Shown here: positions 6,163 to 16,274 of the stretch, in pieces
Layout of the letters: each line of letters begins with the position of its first letter
Numbering within the stretch: position 1 is the stretch's first letter
Assembly: GCA_015520265.1 (NCBI GenBank)
Contig: WAQK01000024.1
Coordinates: 1-39,063, forward strand
Direction of reading: 5' to 3'
From: Pyrodictiaceae archaeon
GTDB lineage: Archaea > Thermoproteota > Thermoprotei_A > Sulfolobales > WAQK01
Length of the DNA stretch: 39,063 bases
Notes under the pieces: model-generated
Database searches by the model: none
What the model saw: the letters and a program-made list of their open reading frames with translations, nothing else
What the model was told of the DNA's origin: nothing
Position numbers and translations under genes: made by a program

Positions 6163-9100
6163 TTGGCGAAGAGGCAGGCGACGCTGCTGGAGTTCATGTC
6201 GAAGCCGCGGAGCAAGGGTGGCTCGAAGCCAGCCAAGGCTAGGCGCCCCTCGAGGGTGGAGAGGAGGCTGGTCGAGCCCCGGATAGGGGGCTTTACCCTC
6301 GCGTCCAACGGGGACGATGTTGACGAGACGCCGCCCGCGTATCTCATGGCCGTCTACTATGACGGCGAGGCTGGGTGTGCGGTGGCGGCCCTCTACGACG
6401 ACTCGGAGAATAAGGTGTACCTGTGGCGCGACAAGACGGGCCATAAGTCCTACTTCCTCACCGACCTCACGGTGAGGGAGGTCTCGAGGATAGCCGCTAT
6501 AGTTAAGCACCCCTCATTCGAGAGGCTCGAGACGGTTAAGAAGTACGACCTCCTCATGGGCGAGGAGAGGGAGTTCACCAAGATCGTCGTCAAGGACCCC
6601 CAGGCCGTGGCCGAGCTGAGGGACAAAGTCCCTAAGGCCTGGGAGGCCAGGATCAAGTACCACAACAACTACATCTACGACCTGGGCCTGATACCCGGCA
6701 TGAAGTATGTGGCGACGAAGACTGGCCTGGTGTCCAAGAAGCCCGAGCTGACGGAGGAGCAGCGCCGCCAGATCCTGGAGCTCTTCAAGGATGAGGACGA
6801 GGAGACTCAGAAGCTGGCACTGGAGTGGATGCCCCTCTTCGAGGAGCCGCCCCCCAGGATGCCCAGGCTGGCCATAGACATAGAGGTCTACACGCCCTTC
6901 AGGGGCAGGGTGCCTGACCCCGACACGGCGTCCTACCCCGTCATAAGTGCGGCCCTCTACTCCAACGACGGGTACAAGAGGGTCCTCGTCCTGGCCAGGG
7001 ACATGGTGTGGGGCGAGCCCGGTGACAACTACCCGGTGGACGCAGACATAGAGGTGTTCGACGACGAGAAGGCCCTCATCATGGAGATCTTCCGGGTCAT
7101 GGAGAAGTACCCTCTGATCCTCACGTTCAACGGCGACAACTTCGACCTAAACTACCTGTACACCAGGGCCCTCAAGCTGGGCATACCCAGGGAGTACATA
7201 CCCATAAGGTGGGTCCAGGACTACGCGACTCTGAGAAAGGGCTTCCACATAGATCTGTACAAGTTCTTCCAGATAAGGGCCCTCCAGGCCTACGCGTTCG
7301 GCGGCAAGTATAAGCAGTTCACCCTCGACGCCATAGCCAGCGCCCTGCTGGGCGTCGGTAAGGTGGAGGTTGAGGGCAGTATATCCGACCTAACCGTCTC
7401 CGACCTGGTCTCCTACAACTACCGTGACGCCAAGATCACGCTGGAGCTGACCACCTTTAACGGGGAGCTGGTCTGGAAGCTCATAGTGCTGCTCATGAGA
7501 ATCTCGAAGCTCGGCATTGAGGACGTGACCAGGAGCCAGGTCTCGGCCTGGATCAGGAACCTCTTCTACTGGGAGCATAGGAGGAGGGGCTACCTGATAC
7601 CCCTCCGCGAGGACATCAAGCTCCTTAAAGGGGCCACCAAGTCGGCGGCGATAATCAAGGGCAAAAAGTACGCCGGGGCAGTGGTCCTCGACCCGCCCGA
7701 AGGCGTGTTCTTCGACGTGGTGGTCCTGGACTTCGCCAGCCTGTATCCCAGTATCATCAAGACCTGGAACCTCAGCTACGAGACCATAAACCCGGAGAGG
7801 TGCCGCGAGGACAAGCTGGTAGAGATACCCGAGGTAGGCCACAAGGTCTGCATGGACAGGCCCGGGATAACGGCCCAGATGACCGGCCTGCTCAGGGACT
7901 TCAGAGTCAAAATATACAAGAAGAAGGCCAAGGACCCAAACATAAAGGGCGAGGAGAAGAGCTGGTACCAGGTAGTAGAAAAGGCCATGAAGGTATACAT
8001 AAACGCCAGCTACGGGGTCTTCGGGGCCGAGAACTTCCCCCTCTACGCGCCGCCGCTGGCCGAGAGCGTAACCGCGATGGGCAGACACGTAATCCGCAGC
8101 ACAGTGGAGAAGAGCCGGGAGCTGGGCCTCATAGTGCTCTACGGCGACAGTGTCACTAAAGATGCACAGGTATGGGTCCGAGATGGCAATACTGAACGGA
8201 GGGTTAGGATAGAGGAACTTTTCCATCGTATAGATTTCAAAGTCGACGGTAAGGAATACTACTATCCAGAGAACCTGTATACGCTGACTGTGGATAGGGA
8301 GGGAAGGCCCGTCTATAGAAGAATAAAGTATGTCATGAGGCATAGAGTGTCCAAAAGAATATACCGAGTATGGGTATCCAAGGAACTATACATAGATGTA
8401 ACGGAGGACCATAGCATAATGACATACAAGGGAGAAAATGAGAAATGCACAGATTTTCTACACTGCCTTGCAGAGGCCAAGCCAGCTGAGCTGAGAGAAT
8501 CGATGTATTTAGTTTGTCTGGAGACACACGGGGATGGCCGAAGAACAGTTCTCAGGAATCCTCTGAAGGTCGAGGAAATAAGGTATGATGATTACGTGTA
8601 TGATTTGGAAGTAGAGGACACACATATGTTCTTCGCTAATGAAATATTAGTGCATAACACTGACTCTCTGTTCCTCTGGCACCCCGACAAGGAGCGGCTC
8701 ATGAAGCTCAGGGACTGGGTGCTGGAGAAGTTCGGTCTCGAACTAGACCTGGACAAGGTGTACCGGTACGTAGCCTTCTCAGGGAGGAAGAAGAACTATG
8801 TCGGCATATATCCGGATGGCAGTGTCGAGGTTAAGGGGATGATGGGGAAGAAGAGGAACACGCCCCAGTTCCTGAAGCAAGCCTTCCAGGAAGTCCTGGA
8901 CGAGCTGAGCTCCGTCCACACCCCCGAGGACTTCGCCAAGGTTAAAGACAACATCAAGAACAGGCTGAGGGACATACTTAACAGGCTGAGAAAGAAAGGC
9001 TACACACTGGACCAGCTCACCTTCCACGTAGCTTTATCAAAGCCTATCAGGGCATACAACAAGAACCTGCCCCAGCACGTCAAGGCGGCGCTATACCTTG

Positions 9101-9333
9101 TGAAACACGGTATAGAAATCATGCCGGGTGACACCATAGTATACGTCAAGGTGACCGGGAGAGACGGGGCCAAACCCATACAGCTCGCGAAGCTGGCGGA
9201 GATAGACGTGAAAAAGTACGAGGAGCACGTGAAGTCAACCTTCGAGCAAATACTCGCCGCAATAGGGCTCACCTGGGACGAGGTTGAGGGTGCCCGAACC
9301 CTGGACCTCCTGGGCCTAGGCTTCGGCGGCTAG
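6163..9333 (+). CDS. polB: B-family replicative DNA polymerase (PolB1-like) with an intein
   Basis: The 1056-residue precursor becomes an 886-residue polymerase after removal of the intein at 663-832. The proofreading domain has Exo I (DIE 239-241), Exo II (FNGDNFDLNYL from 322) and Exo III (YNYRDAKIT 418-426). The polymerase domain has motif A (DFASLYPSII from 523), motif B (VYINASYGVFG) and motif C, YGDTDS, restored only after splicing. Length and layout point to the crenarchaeal PolB1 type. Near the N-terminus, QATLLEFM (residues 5-12) resembles a PCNA-binding PIP box. The start is TTG at 6163 after a GGGGGCG stretch. It is transcribed alone; upstream lies tRNA-Arg on the other strand. Confidence 0.95.
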   Translation: MAKRQATLLEFMSKPRSKGGSKPAKARRPSRVERRLVEPRIGGFTLASNGDDVDETPPAYLMAVYYDGEAGCAVAALYDDSENKVYLWRDKTGHKSYFLTDLTVREVSRIAAIVKHPSFERLETVKKYDLLMGEEREFTKIVVKDPQAVAELRDKVPKAWEARIKYHNNYIYDLGLIPGMKYVATKTGLVSKKPELTEEQRRQILELFKDEDEETQKLALEWMPLFEEPPPRMPRLAIDIEVYTPFRGRVPDPDTASYPVISAALYSNDGYKRVLVLARDMVWGEPGDNYPVDADIEVFDDEKALIMEIFRVMEKYPLILTFNGDNFDLNYLYTRALKLGIPREYIPIRWVQDYATLRKGFHIDLYKFFQIRALQAYAFGGKYKQFTLDAIASALLGVGKVEVEGSISDLTVSDLVSYNYRDAKITLELTTFNGELVWKLIVLLMRISKLGIEDVTRSQVSAWIRNLFYWEHRRRGYLIPLREDIKLLKGATKSAAIIKGKKYAGAVVLDPPEGVFFDVVVLDFASLYPSIIKTWNLSYETINPERCREDKLVEIPEVGHKVCMDRPGITAQMTGLLRDFRVKIYKKKAKDPNIKGEEKSWYQVVEKAMKVYINASYGVFGAENFPLYAPPLAESVTAMGRHVIRSTVEKSRELGLIVLYGDSVTKDAQVWVRDGNTERRVRIEELFHRIDFKVDGKEYYYPENLYTLTVDREGRPVYRRIKYVMRHRVSKRIYRVWVSKELYIDVTEDHSIMTYKGENEKCTDFLHCLAEAKPAELRESMYLVCLETHGDGRRTVLRNPLKVEEIRYDDYVYDLEVEDTHMFFANEILVHNTDSLFLWHPDKERLMKLRDWVLEKFGLELDLDKVYRYVAFSGRKKNYVGIYPDGSVEVKGMMGKKRNTPQFLKQAFQEVLDELSSVHTPEDFAKVKDNIKNRLRDILNRLRKKGYTLDQLTFHVALSKPIRAYNKNLPQHVKAALYLVKHGIEIMPGDTIVYVKVTGRDGAKPIQLAKLAEIDVKKYEEHVKSTFEQILAAIGLTWDEVEGARTLDLLGLGFGG
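8149..8658 (+). mobile_element. Mini-intein inside DNA polymerase motif C (170 residues)
   Basis: The host sequence VLYGD is interrupted before TDSLFLW. The insert starts with Ser and ends with HN, and the next host residue is Thr: all residues needed for protein splicing. Block A begins SVTKDAQVWV. Block B is DVTEDHSIMT with its Thr and His. The C-terminal blocks are YDLEVEDTHMFFANEILVHN. At 170 residues there is no room for a homing endonuclease and no LAGLIDADG motif is seen. The DNA is plainly poorer in G+C than its host: I count 23 of 60 at 8221-8280 against 41 of 60 at 8041-8100, which suggests foreign origin. The same site (pol-c) holds inteins in Thermococcales polymerases. Confidence 0.94.
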
Positions 9334-9340
9334 AAGAACC

Positions 9341-9745
9341 CTAACCTTCGCCCCGGGTGGTTTCAGCCGCGAACTCCTTTACCTCGTTCTCCACACTCTC
9401 GTCAACATATATTGTAACAAGGTAGATTTTCTTGTCTCGGTAGCTGTCCCCCTGCCACTCGTTAGAGAAACTCACCATGTAGACAGGTATGTCGAAGGAG
9501 GCGACGCCCTGGCCCCTCCTGAGGCCGTATTTAGAGTACCTCTCGAACTGCTCCTTGGTGAGCGGAAGTTTGACGCTAACCTCGTATTTGTCCTTAACTA
9601 TCACATAGTCAGATGCCGCGGGATCCCATTCCTCCAGGGCCTGTCTAGCTATCTCTCTGACCACCTGGAGAATGTCGCCCTCTACTACCTGCGACTCCTT
9701 TATTTCGCCGTGCTCGGCCCTGACGACGAGCACCTTGTCGACCAT
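9341..9745 (-). CDS. Small conserved crenarchaeal protein, DUF2286-like
   Basis: This 134-residue soluble protein contains the stretch KVLVVRAEHGEIKESQVVEG followed by DYVIVKDKYEVSVKLPL. I associate these with a crenarchaeal family of unknown function (DUF2286), from memory only. A longer in-frame reading reaches 9916, but ATG at 9745 has a clean GAGGAGA ribosome site five to six bases upstream. A TATA element (TATAATAA, minus strand, 9780-9787) would start transcription around 9757, so I use 9745. It is convergent with polB, eight bases from its stop. No catalytic motif is apparent and no function is proposed. Confidence 0.65.
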   Translation of the reverse strand: MVDKVLVVRAEHGEIKESQVVEGDILQVVREIARQALEEWDPAASDYVIVKDKYEVSVKLPLTKEQFERYSKYGLRRGQGVASFDIPVYMVSFSNEWQGDSYRDKKIYLVTIYVDESVENEVKEFAAETTRGEG

Positions 9746-9960
9746 CAGGCTCTCCTCGGCCCAAAGAGGATAGACCATGCTTATTATACCTTTATCCCAG
9801 CTGACAGGGAACGGTTTATTCGTCCCCAGCAACGTAACTCTAGCGGGGCCATGACGAGGAATCCGGGATCCGACGACTAAAACGTGGGGTGAAGGCACGC
9901 ATCCCGAGCCCCGCAACGTTATTAACCCGTCCCCACTGTAGGGCGCTCAGAGGATGAGTC

Positions 9961-10272
9961 ATGGCTAAGCCCAAGAAGCTAATACTCGTAACAGCTGAAC
10001 ACCACCCCTTGCATAAGGCCTGGACCAGACTGGTAGAGGAGCTCTCCTCCGAGCTGGGCCTCGACGTGGAGGTGAAGCTGGAGGACTATGTGTTCCTCAC
10101 AAAGTATGGAGAAACCGATGATCTCGGCATGACGTGGCTACCCCAGCTCCTCGTAGAGCTGGAAGACGGCTCAATAAGGCCTCTGCTGTCCGAAATGCCT
10201 CTCAACGACGCCTACAAAGCAGATCCCGAAAAGGCCAAAGAGGTCATCAAGGAGAGGCTCAAACAACTCTAA
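9961..10272 (+). CDS. Small conserved protein, possibly thioredoxin-fold, unknown function
   Basis: The 103-residue soluble protein starts at ATG 9961 with GAGGATGAG upstream. The order of segments is strand (KLILVTA), helix (HKAWTRLVEELSSELG), strand (LDVEVKLEDY), then TWLPQLLVELEDGSIRPLLSEMPLN and a C-terminal helix. The Pro after TWL and the following two strands recall a thioredoxin-like fold, but there is no CxxC pair, so redox activity is not supported. The neighbour downstream is an aKMT-like methyltransferase 53 bases away on the same strand. I cannot assign a role. Confidence 0.6.
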   Translation: MAKPKKLILVTAEHHPLHKAWTRLVEELSSELGLDVEVKLEDYVFLTKYGETDDLGMTWLPQLLVELEDGSIRPLLSEMPLNDAYKADPEKAKEVIKERLKQL

Positions 10273-10325
10273 CACGCTAGTTTTTTCAACCACCCAGGCG
10301 ATCAAGCTTACCAGGCGAAGCCCCC

Positions 10326-10811
10326 GTGTCGACCTACAGCTACAGGCCCTTCGTACCCTTCGTTCCCACACCCATGCCAGTAGCCAGGAAAATGCTGGAG
10401 CTAGCCAGGGTGGGGCCCGAAGACGTGGTCTACGATCTTGGCGCAGGAGACGGGAGACTAGTAATAATGGCTGTGAAGGAATTCAACGCCAAGAAGGCGG
10501 TGGGCGTTGAGTTACGCCACGACCTCGTGGAGGAGGCCCGTGAGAGGATAAAAGAGGCGGGCCTGGAGGGCAGGGCCATTATGTTGGAAGAGGACATGTT
10601 TGAGGTAGATCTAGGCGAGGCCACAGTAGTCACACTATTTCTCCTCACCAGCGTAAATGAAAGGCTCAAGCCCAAGCTAGAAAAAGAGCTCAGGCCCGGA
10701 GCCAGGGTTGTCTCCCACGAGTTCCAGATCCCCGGCTGGAAGCCACGCATCGTTGCAACGGTGTATGAAAGACACCTCTCACACACGATATACTTCTACA
10801 TCAAAGAATGA
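10326..10811 (+). CDS. Protein lysine methyltransferase, aKMT-like
   Basis: This small class I SAM-dependent methyltransferase (161 residues) closely follows the crenarchaeal aKMT family, whose studied members methylate surface lysines of many cellular proteins. The N-terminus YRPFVPFVPTPMPVARKML has the family's repeated aromatic-Pro pattern. SAM binding is by YDLGAGDGRLVI (about 36-47) and VGVELR. The active-site region is TVVTLFLLTSVNERLKPKLE, and SHEFQIPGW follows near the end. The start is GTG at 10326. It needs no further target-recognition domain, in keeping with a broad-specificity enzyme. Assignment to aKMT rests on remembered sequence similarity. Confidence 0.8.
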   Translation: MSTYSYRPFVPFVPTPMPVARKMLELARVGPEDVVYDLGAGDGRLVIMAVKEFNAKKAVGVELRHDLVEEARERIKEAGLEGRAIMLEEDMFEVDLGEATVVTLFLLTSVNERLKPKLEKELRPGARVVSHEFQIPGWKPRIVATVYERHLSHTIYFYIKE

Positions 10812-10920
10812 AACCCCTAGCTAGGGAGCAGTCAGGTAAAAAGATTAAAAACAGCGTTCCCGATACACCAAACCAGTAGTGTATGCTAATACGAATTGGA
10901 GGTGGTGAGCGACGGTAAAG

Positions 10921-11424
10921 ATGCCCCTCGACTACGTCTGCGTTAAGAGCGGCGTCCTCTGCCCCCGCTGCCAGGGCCTCGTTGACTCCGGCAAAGTCGA
11001 CCGGGAAGAAGTCGACGTTATGAAGGCTCTGGTGGAACTCGAGGAGACGAGCTCTGAGTTCAAGTGGCTTAAAAACGTCAATTACGTCAAGTCCTACATA
11101 GCTGAGAGCCTCGCCATCGTTGTACTGGAGGCCAGCGGCGTGAGCCCTCCACAGGTCTCCAGGCTGTCCAGAGCGCTTAGCGACAAGCTGGGCCTGCGGG
11201 TGAAGGTGGCTACGAGTGCCAGCGACCCCAAGATGCTGGCAGGCCAGCTCCTATATCCGGCTAGGATACTGGGTATAAACACGTTGTGGCTTCCGGACGG
11301 CACCACCAGGTATAACATAAGGATAAGGAAAAGGGACACAAGGTACCTACCAGCCCCCCAGGAGACGGTGGAGAAGCTTTTATCCAAAATCCTCAAGATG
11401 CCCGTGAAGCTGAAGTTGGAGTAG
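10921..11424 (+). CDS. NusA-like KH-domain protein with N-terminal zinc site
   Basis: The 167-residue protein has a short N-terminal Cys cluster, C7, C14 and C17 (CVKSGVLCPRC), then a helical linker and KH-type RNA-binding segments. It belongs with archaeal NusA-like proteins that start with a similar CxKxxxLCxxC motif. A role in RNA binding, transcription elongation or rRNA synthesis is family inference. ATG 10921 is the only in-frame start close to the GGAGGTGGTGA ribosome site, though the spacing is on the long side. It stands alone between the aKMT-like gene and the convergent truD gene. Confidence 0.65.
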   Translation: MPLDYVCVKSGVLCPRCQGLVDSGKVDREEVDVMKALVELEETSSEFKWLKNVNYVKSYIAESLAIVVLEASGVSPPQVSRLSRALSDKLGLRVKVATSASDPKMLAGQLLYPARILGINTLWLPDGTTRYNIRIRKRDTRYLPAPQETVEKLLSKILKMPVKLKLE

Positions 11425-11433
11425 CAGACGCTA

Positions 11434-12672
11434 CTAATAGTTGGCTTCCAGAGGGTCGCCCTTAACGACTTCTCGCAGAGCTACACTTGCATACATGCCC
11501 GGAGCCAGCTTGAAGGAAATCCAGCTCTCCTCGTCGCCGACGCGGAACCTATATCCCTCTAAGACACAGCACACGGGCCTGAGGTGAGCTTTTCCCCTAA
11601 CCTTTAGCTCAGGGATCCTAAAATCTGCGGGTGATACGCCCTCCTCCTCCAGAAGGCTCCACACGATCTCGCCTATACTGGTTTTCCGGGGCAAGAACGA
11701 ATCCAGCCCTGCGCCGGGAACCGGGATGCCGTGGGGACAGCACCCGGGCCTTATAGGTAGAAGTACCTCGCCGTCTACGGGCCTCTTGAGATCCCTCTCC
11801 ACCTCCAGTATGCGTCTACTCAGCGCCATGTTGAACAGGTAGGACTGGTAGGCAGAGACATATAGTTCTAGAAGGCTCCTAGGCAGGGAACGTAGGGCCT
11901 CCAGCGGGCTGGCTCCGCCCAGCAAGCGCCTAGTCAGAATCCTTTCATACTTCAGCGCTCTGGGATACATGGCCAAGGCTTCCTCTAGCCTGCCCTCGTC
12001 GAACGCCCTCCTAGCCTCCTGGGCCTCAGGGGACTCGAAGGGATAGGGGTGCCCTGCGATTTCAGCCACCGCCTTGTCCCACTCACGTCTAACTAAGTAG
12101 TGGCCAACTATGTGCGTGTTAGGGCGGCGCGTGCCGAATCTCTGGTGACCGTAGAAGCCGGGTATCACTCCAAGCTCTCCCAGCGCGTACAGGGCTCCTC
12201 TAACCTTTTCCGGCTCCTCGGAGCGGTGTCGTAGCACAATCTTAAACTGGTTCCCCGCGAGTAGCCCCCGCTTCACAGGCTTATCGCTATAACCTACCAG
12301 CCTTAGTGAAACCCTCCCAGACGACAGGCTGGCTGGAGGCCCGTCAAGGAGTCCTGCGGGCACACTTATATACTGCCTGGTCAGGGCGTTCCTATCCTTC
12401 ATGCCTGCGTACCCCACGGTTCTCCAGTCCACCCTAAGGAGCCTGGCAGCGATCCTGACGGCCTCAAAAGTATCCACGCCCCGCTTCTCGAGGACGAATA
12501 TAGCGTAGCGCCCACGTTCTCCCAGCACGACCTCTGGGTGCAAAATCTCCTCCACAATGAAGTCCTCGAACCGCTCCCTGAGCTTAGCACGAATAGGCGG
12601 TGAACATGTCAGATACACGAGTATTCCAATACTCTTCTCAAGGTCCGGGGGCTCGACCGTACACCGGGTCAA
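11434..12672 (-). CDS. truD: tRNA pseudouridine synthase TruD
   Basis: The enzyme isomerises uridine 13 in the D arm of tRNA to pseudouridine. The 412 residues carry the TruD signature: RFEDFIVEEI near residue 34, and the catalytic loop GYAGMKDRNALTRQ at 87-100 with the nucleophile Asp93. NQFKIVLR and the TruD-specific insertion domain follow. The start is TTG at 12672, whose first bases overlap the stop of pth2 (TTGA), so the two are translated in a coupled way. A tRNA modification gene beside peptidyl-tRNA hydrolase makes a small translation operon. Confidence 0.94.
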   Translation of the reverse strand: MTRCTVEPPDLEKSIGILVYLTCSPPIRAKLRERFEDFIVEEILHPEVVLGERGRYAIFVLEKRGVDTFEAVRIAARLLRVDWRTVGYAGMKDRNALTRQYISVPAGLLDGPPASLSSGRVSLRLVGYSDKPVKRGLLAGNQFKIVLRHRSEEPEKVRGALYALGELGVIPGFYGHQRFGTRRPNTHIVGHYLVRREWDKAVAEIAGHPYPFESPEAQEARRAFDEGRLEEALAMYPRALKYERILTRRLLGGASPLEALRSLPRSLLELYVSAYQSYLFNMALSRRILEVERDLKRPVDGEVLLPIRPGCCPHGIPVPGAGLDSFLPRKTSIGEIVWSLLEEEGVSPADFRIPELKVRGKAHLRPVCCVLEGYRFRVGDEESWISFKLAPGMYASVALREVVKGDPLEANY

Positions 12673-13037
12673 ACGAGTTTCAGCCTCCCTGTAACCCTGT
12701 CGACCAGCTCCTCGGGGCCAGGCCCCACTGCAATGGCCGTAAGCGTGCCTGGCGGGAGCTCTGTGAGGCCTGCGTCCCTGACTAGGGATACAGGCAAGCC
12801 CAGCTTAACGGCTTCCCTATACTTGTCCAGGAGCTCCTTCTCGGACTCTACCCTGACGGCCACTTTTTTCTGCCCCTCCTTGAGCCACGCATCTAGCCAT
12901 CTCTTCCACTCGGGCCTCTTCTCGGCCTCCAGCACCGCTATCACGGATGCGTGGGCGGCTTGCACTACCATCTTACCACAGCTCATGGCCAGATCATTCC
13001 GTACCACTATAACCTGCTTATAGCTGAACCTGGCCAC
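12669..13037 (-). CDS. pth2: Peptidyl-tRNA hydrolase, Pth2 type
   Basis: This enzyme frees tRNA from peptidyl-tRNA dropped by the ribosome; archaea use the Pth2 form. The protein (122 residues) has [26 protein letters not shown], with the Lys, Gln and His of the family's active-site helix, and ends with [19 protein letters not shown] choose GTG at 13037, which has GGGGGTG just upstream and lies shortly after the expected start of transcription. A reading from ATG 13058 would begin before the likely transcript start. It overlaps truD by four bases. Confidence 0.93.
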   Translation of the reverse strand: MARFSYKQVIVVRNDLAMSCGKMVVQAAHASVIAVLEAEKRPEWKRWLDAWLKEGQKKVAVRVESEKELLDKYREAVKLGLPVSLVRDAGLTELPPGTLTAIAVGPGPEELVDRVTGRLKLV

Positions 13038-13067
13038 CAGGCACCCCCGACAAACCATGGGCGGGGA

Positions 13068-13080
13068 ACTTTTATATTGC
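13068..13080. promoter_or_regulatory. Shared bidirectional TATA element (pth2 / Zn-ribbon gene)
   Basis: TTTTATATTG on the plus strand reads CAATATAAAA on the minus strand. It is the only AT-rich block between the divergent genes and is placed properly for both starts (GTG 13037 leftward and GTG 13116 rightward), so one element may serve both. Confidence 0.6.
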
Positions 13081-13115
13081 TCCCCCGCCCACAGGGCTCA
13101 AGGCAGGTGAGGGAC

Positions 13116-13319
13116 GTGTCTCAGCAGACTGAGATCAGCGTCTATGATACGACGGCGACGCCGGTGTGTAGCAGCTGCAACAGACTAATCCACCCTAGAG
13201 AGAAAGCCGTCAGTTTCTACTGCCCCAACTGCGGTGTAGTGTTGATCTGGCGGTGCCAGAGATGCAGGAAGCTGTCAGTAAAGTATAAGTGCCCCAACTG
13301 CGGTTTCGAGGGGCCCTGA
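13116..13319 (+). CDS. Zn-ribbon RNA-binding protein with a role in translation (COG2888 type)
   Basis: The 67-residue protein consists of two Cys4 zinc sites: CSSCNRLI... with CPNCG, then CQRC... with CPNCGFEGP at the end. Small archaeal proteins of this kind are annotated as RNA-binding and are typically next to the elongation factor 1-beta gene, as here (13 bases apart). The start is GTG at 13116 behind AGGTGAGG. The exact role is not known. Confidence 0.8.
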   Translation: MSQQTEISVYDTTATPVCSSCNRLIHPREKAVSFYCPNCGVVLIWRCQRCRKLSVKYKCPNCGFEGP

Positions 13320-13332
13320 GAGGTGTGTTTGG

Positions 13333-13608
13333 ATGGCCAAGGTGCTCGTAATAGTCAAGGTATATCCCAGCGACATAGATGTGGACCTAGACAAACTGAC
13401 GGAGGCCATTAGGAGCAGGCTCCCCGAGGGCTACGAGCTGGCGGGAAGCCAGACAGAGCCCATAGCATTCGGCCTCAAGGCCCTTAGGCTCCAGATAGTG
13501 ATGCCCGAGGAGACCGAGGGAGGCACTTCCAGGATCGAGGAGATCCTGGGTGGTGTGGAGGGGGTCCAGGAGTTCGAGGTCGAGGCGGTCCATAGGTTGA
13601 GCTTCTAG
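13333..13608 (+). CDS. ef1b: Elongation factor 1-beta (aEF1B)
   Basis: This is the nucleotide exchange factor that recharges aEF1A with GTP during translation elongation. The 91 residues correspond to the single archaeal EF1B guanine-exchange domain. The start is MAKVLVIVKVYPSD, the middle is EPIAFGLKALRLQIVMPEE, and the end is GVEGVQEFEVEAVHRL. The start is ATG at 13333, 13 bases after the Zn-ribbon gene, so the two are one operon. Confidence 0.94.
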   Translation: MAKVLVIVKVYPSDIDVDLDKLTEAIRSRLPEGYELAGSQTEPIAFGLKALRLQIVMPEETEGGTSRIEEILGGVEGVQEFEVEAVHRLSF

Positions 13609-13635
13609 CGGCGGGCCGCGTGGCCCCGAATTTAG

Positions 13636-15936
<2,301 letters not shown>

Positions 15937-15988
15937 TCTTACGTTTAACCTTCCCAAACACATGGTGCTAGGAGCCGAGGTGTAACCG

Positions 15989-16216
15989 TTGGTTGAGACG
16001 TGGAGATCGAGGACAATATACAACATGATAATAGATGCCCTCCAGAGGAGGGGTGGGACGGCCAAAGACAGGGATATCTACGAGTTGCTCAGATCCGAGT
16101 ACGATGTTTCCTACATGGAATTCCTGAAGGCCTTGATGGTGCTGGAGCTAAGGGGCTTCGTCAAGGTCTCCCTGATGAAGGGCGACATAAGGTGGATCGA
16201 ACTGCTGGCCAAGTAG
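15989..16216 (+). CDS. Small winged-helix protein, unknown role
   Basis: The 75-residue protein fits a single winged helix: helix 1 TIYNMIIDALQRRG, helix 2 AKDRDIYELLRSEY, recognition-like helix SYMEFLKALMVLELRG, then a beta wing FVKVSLMKGDIRWIEL. The start is TTG at 15989 with GAGGTG seven bases upstream. It lies between cdc48 (52 bases) and fen1 (58 bases) on the same strand. It could be a DNA-binding regulator, but wings of this kind also serve in protein contacts. I do not know a functional name. Confidence 0.7.
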   Translation: MVETWRSRTIYNMIIDALQRRGGTAKDRDIYELLRSEYDVSYMEFLKALMVLELRGFVKVSLMKGDIRWIELLAK

Positions 16217-16274
16217 CCCCCTCAACGATACCCGTATATCCCCGCGAATCGTTACCCGGATAACTGGATGAGGC

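Noticed and set aside
6019-6510. Minus-strand frame of 163 codons over the polB start and tRNA-Arg
   Set aside because: It includes the promoter and part of a tRNA gene and lacks any motif.
7390-8343. Minus-strand frame of 317 codons opposite polB and its intein
   Set aside because: It covers the polymerase motifs and runs across the intein border, which a real gene would not be expected to do.
8149-8658. Homing endonuclease inside the polB intein
   Set aside because: The insert is only 170 residues and no LAGLIDADG or HNH motif is visible; it fits the splicing domain alone.
9746-9916. N-terminal extension of the DUF2286-like protein
   Set aside because: It contains the TATA box and lies before a good ribosome site and ATG at 9745.
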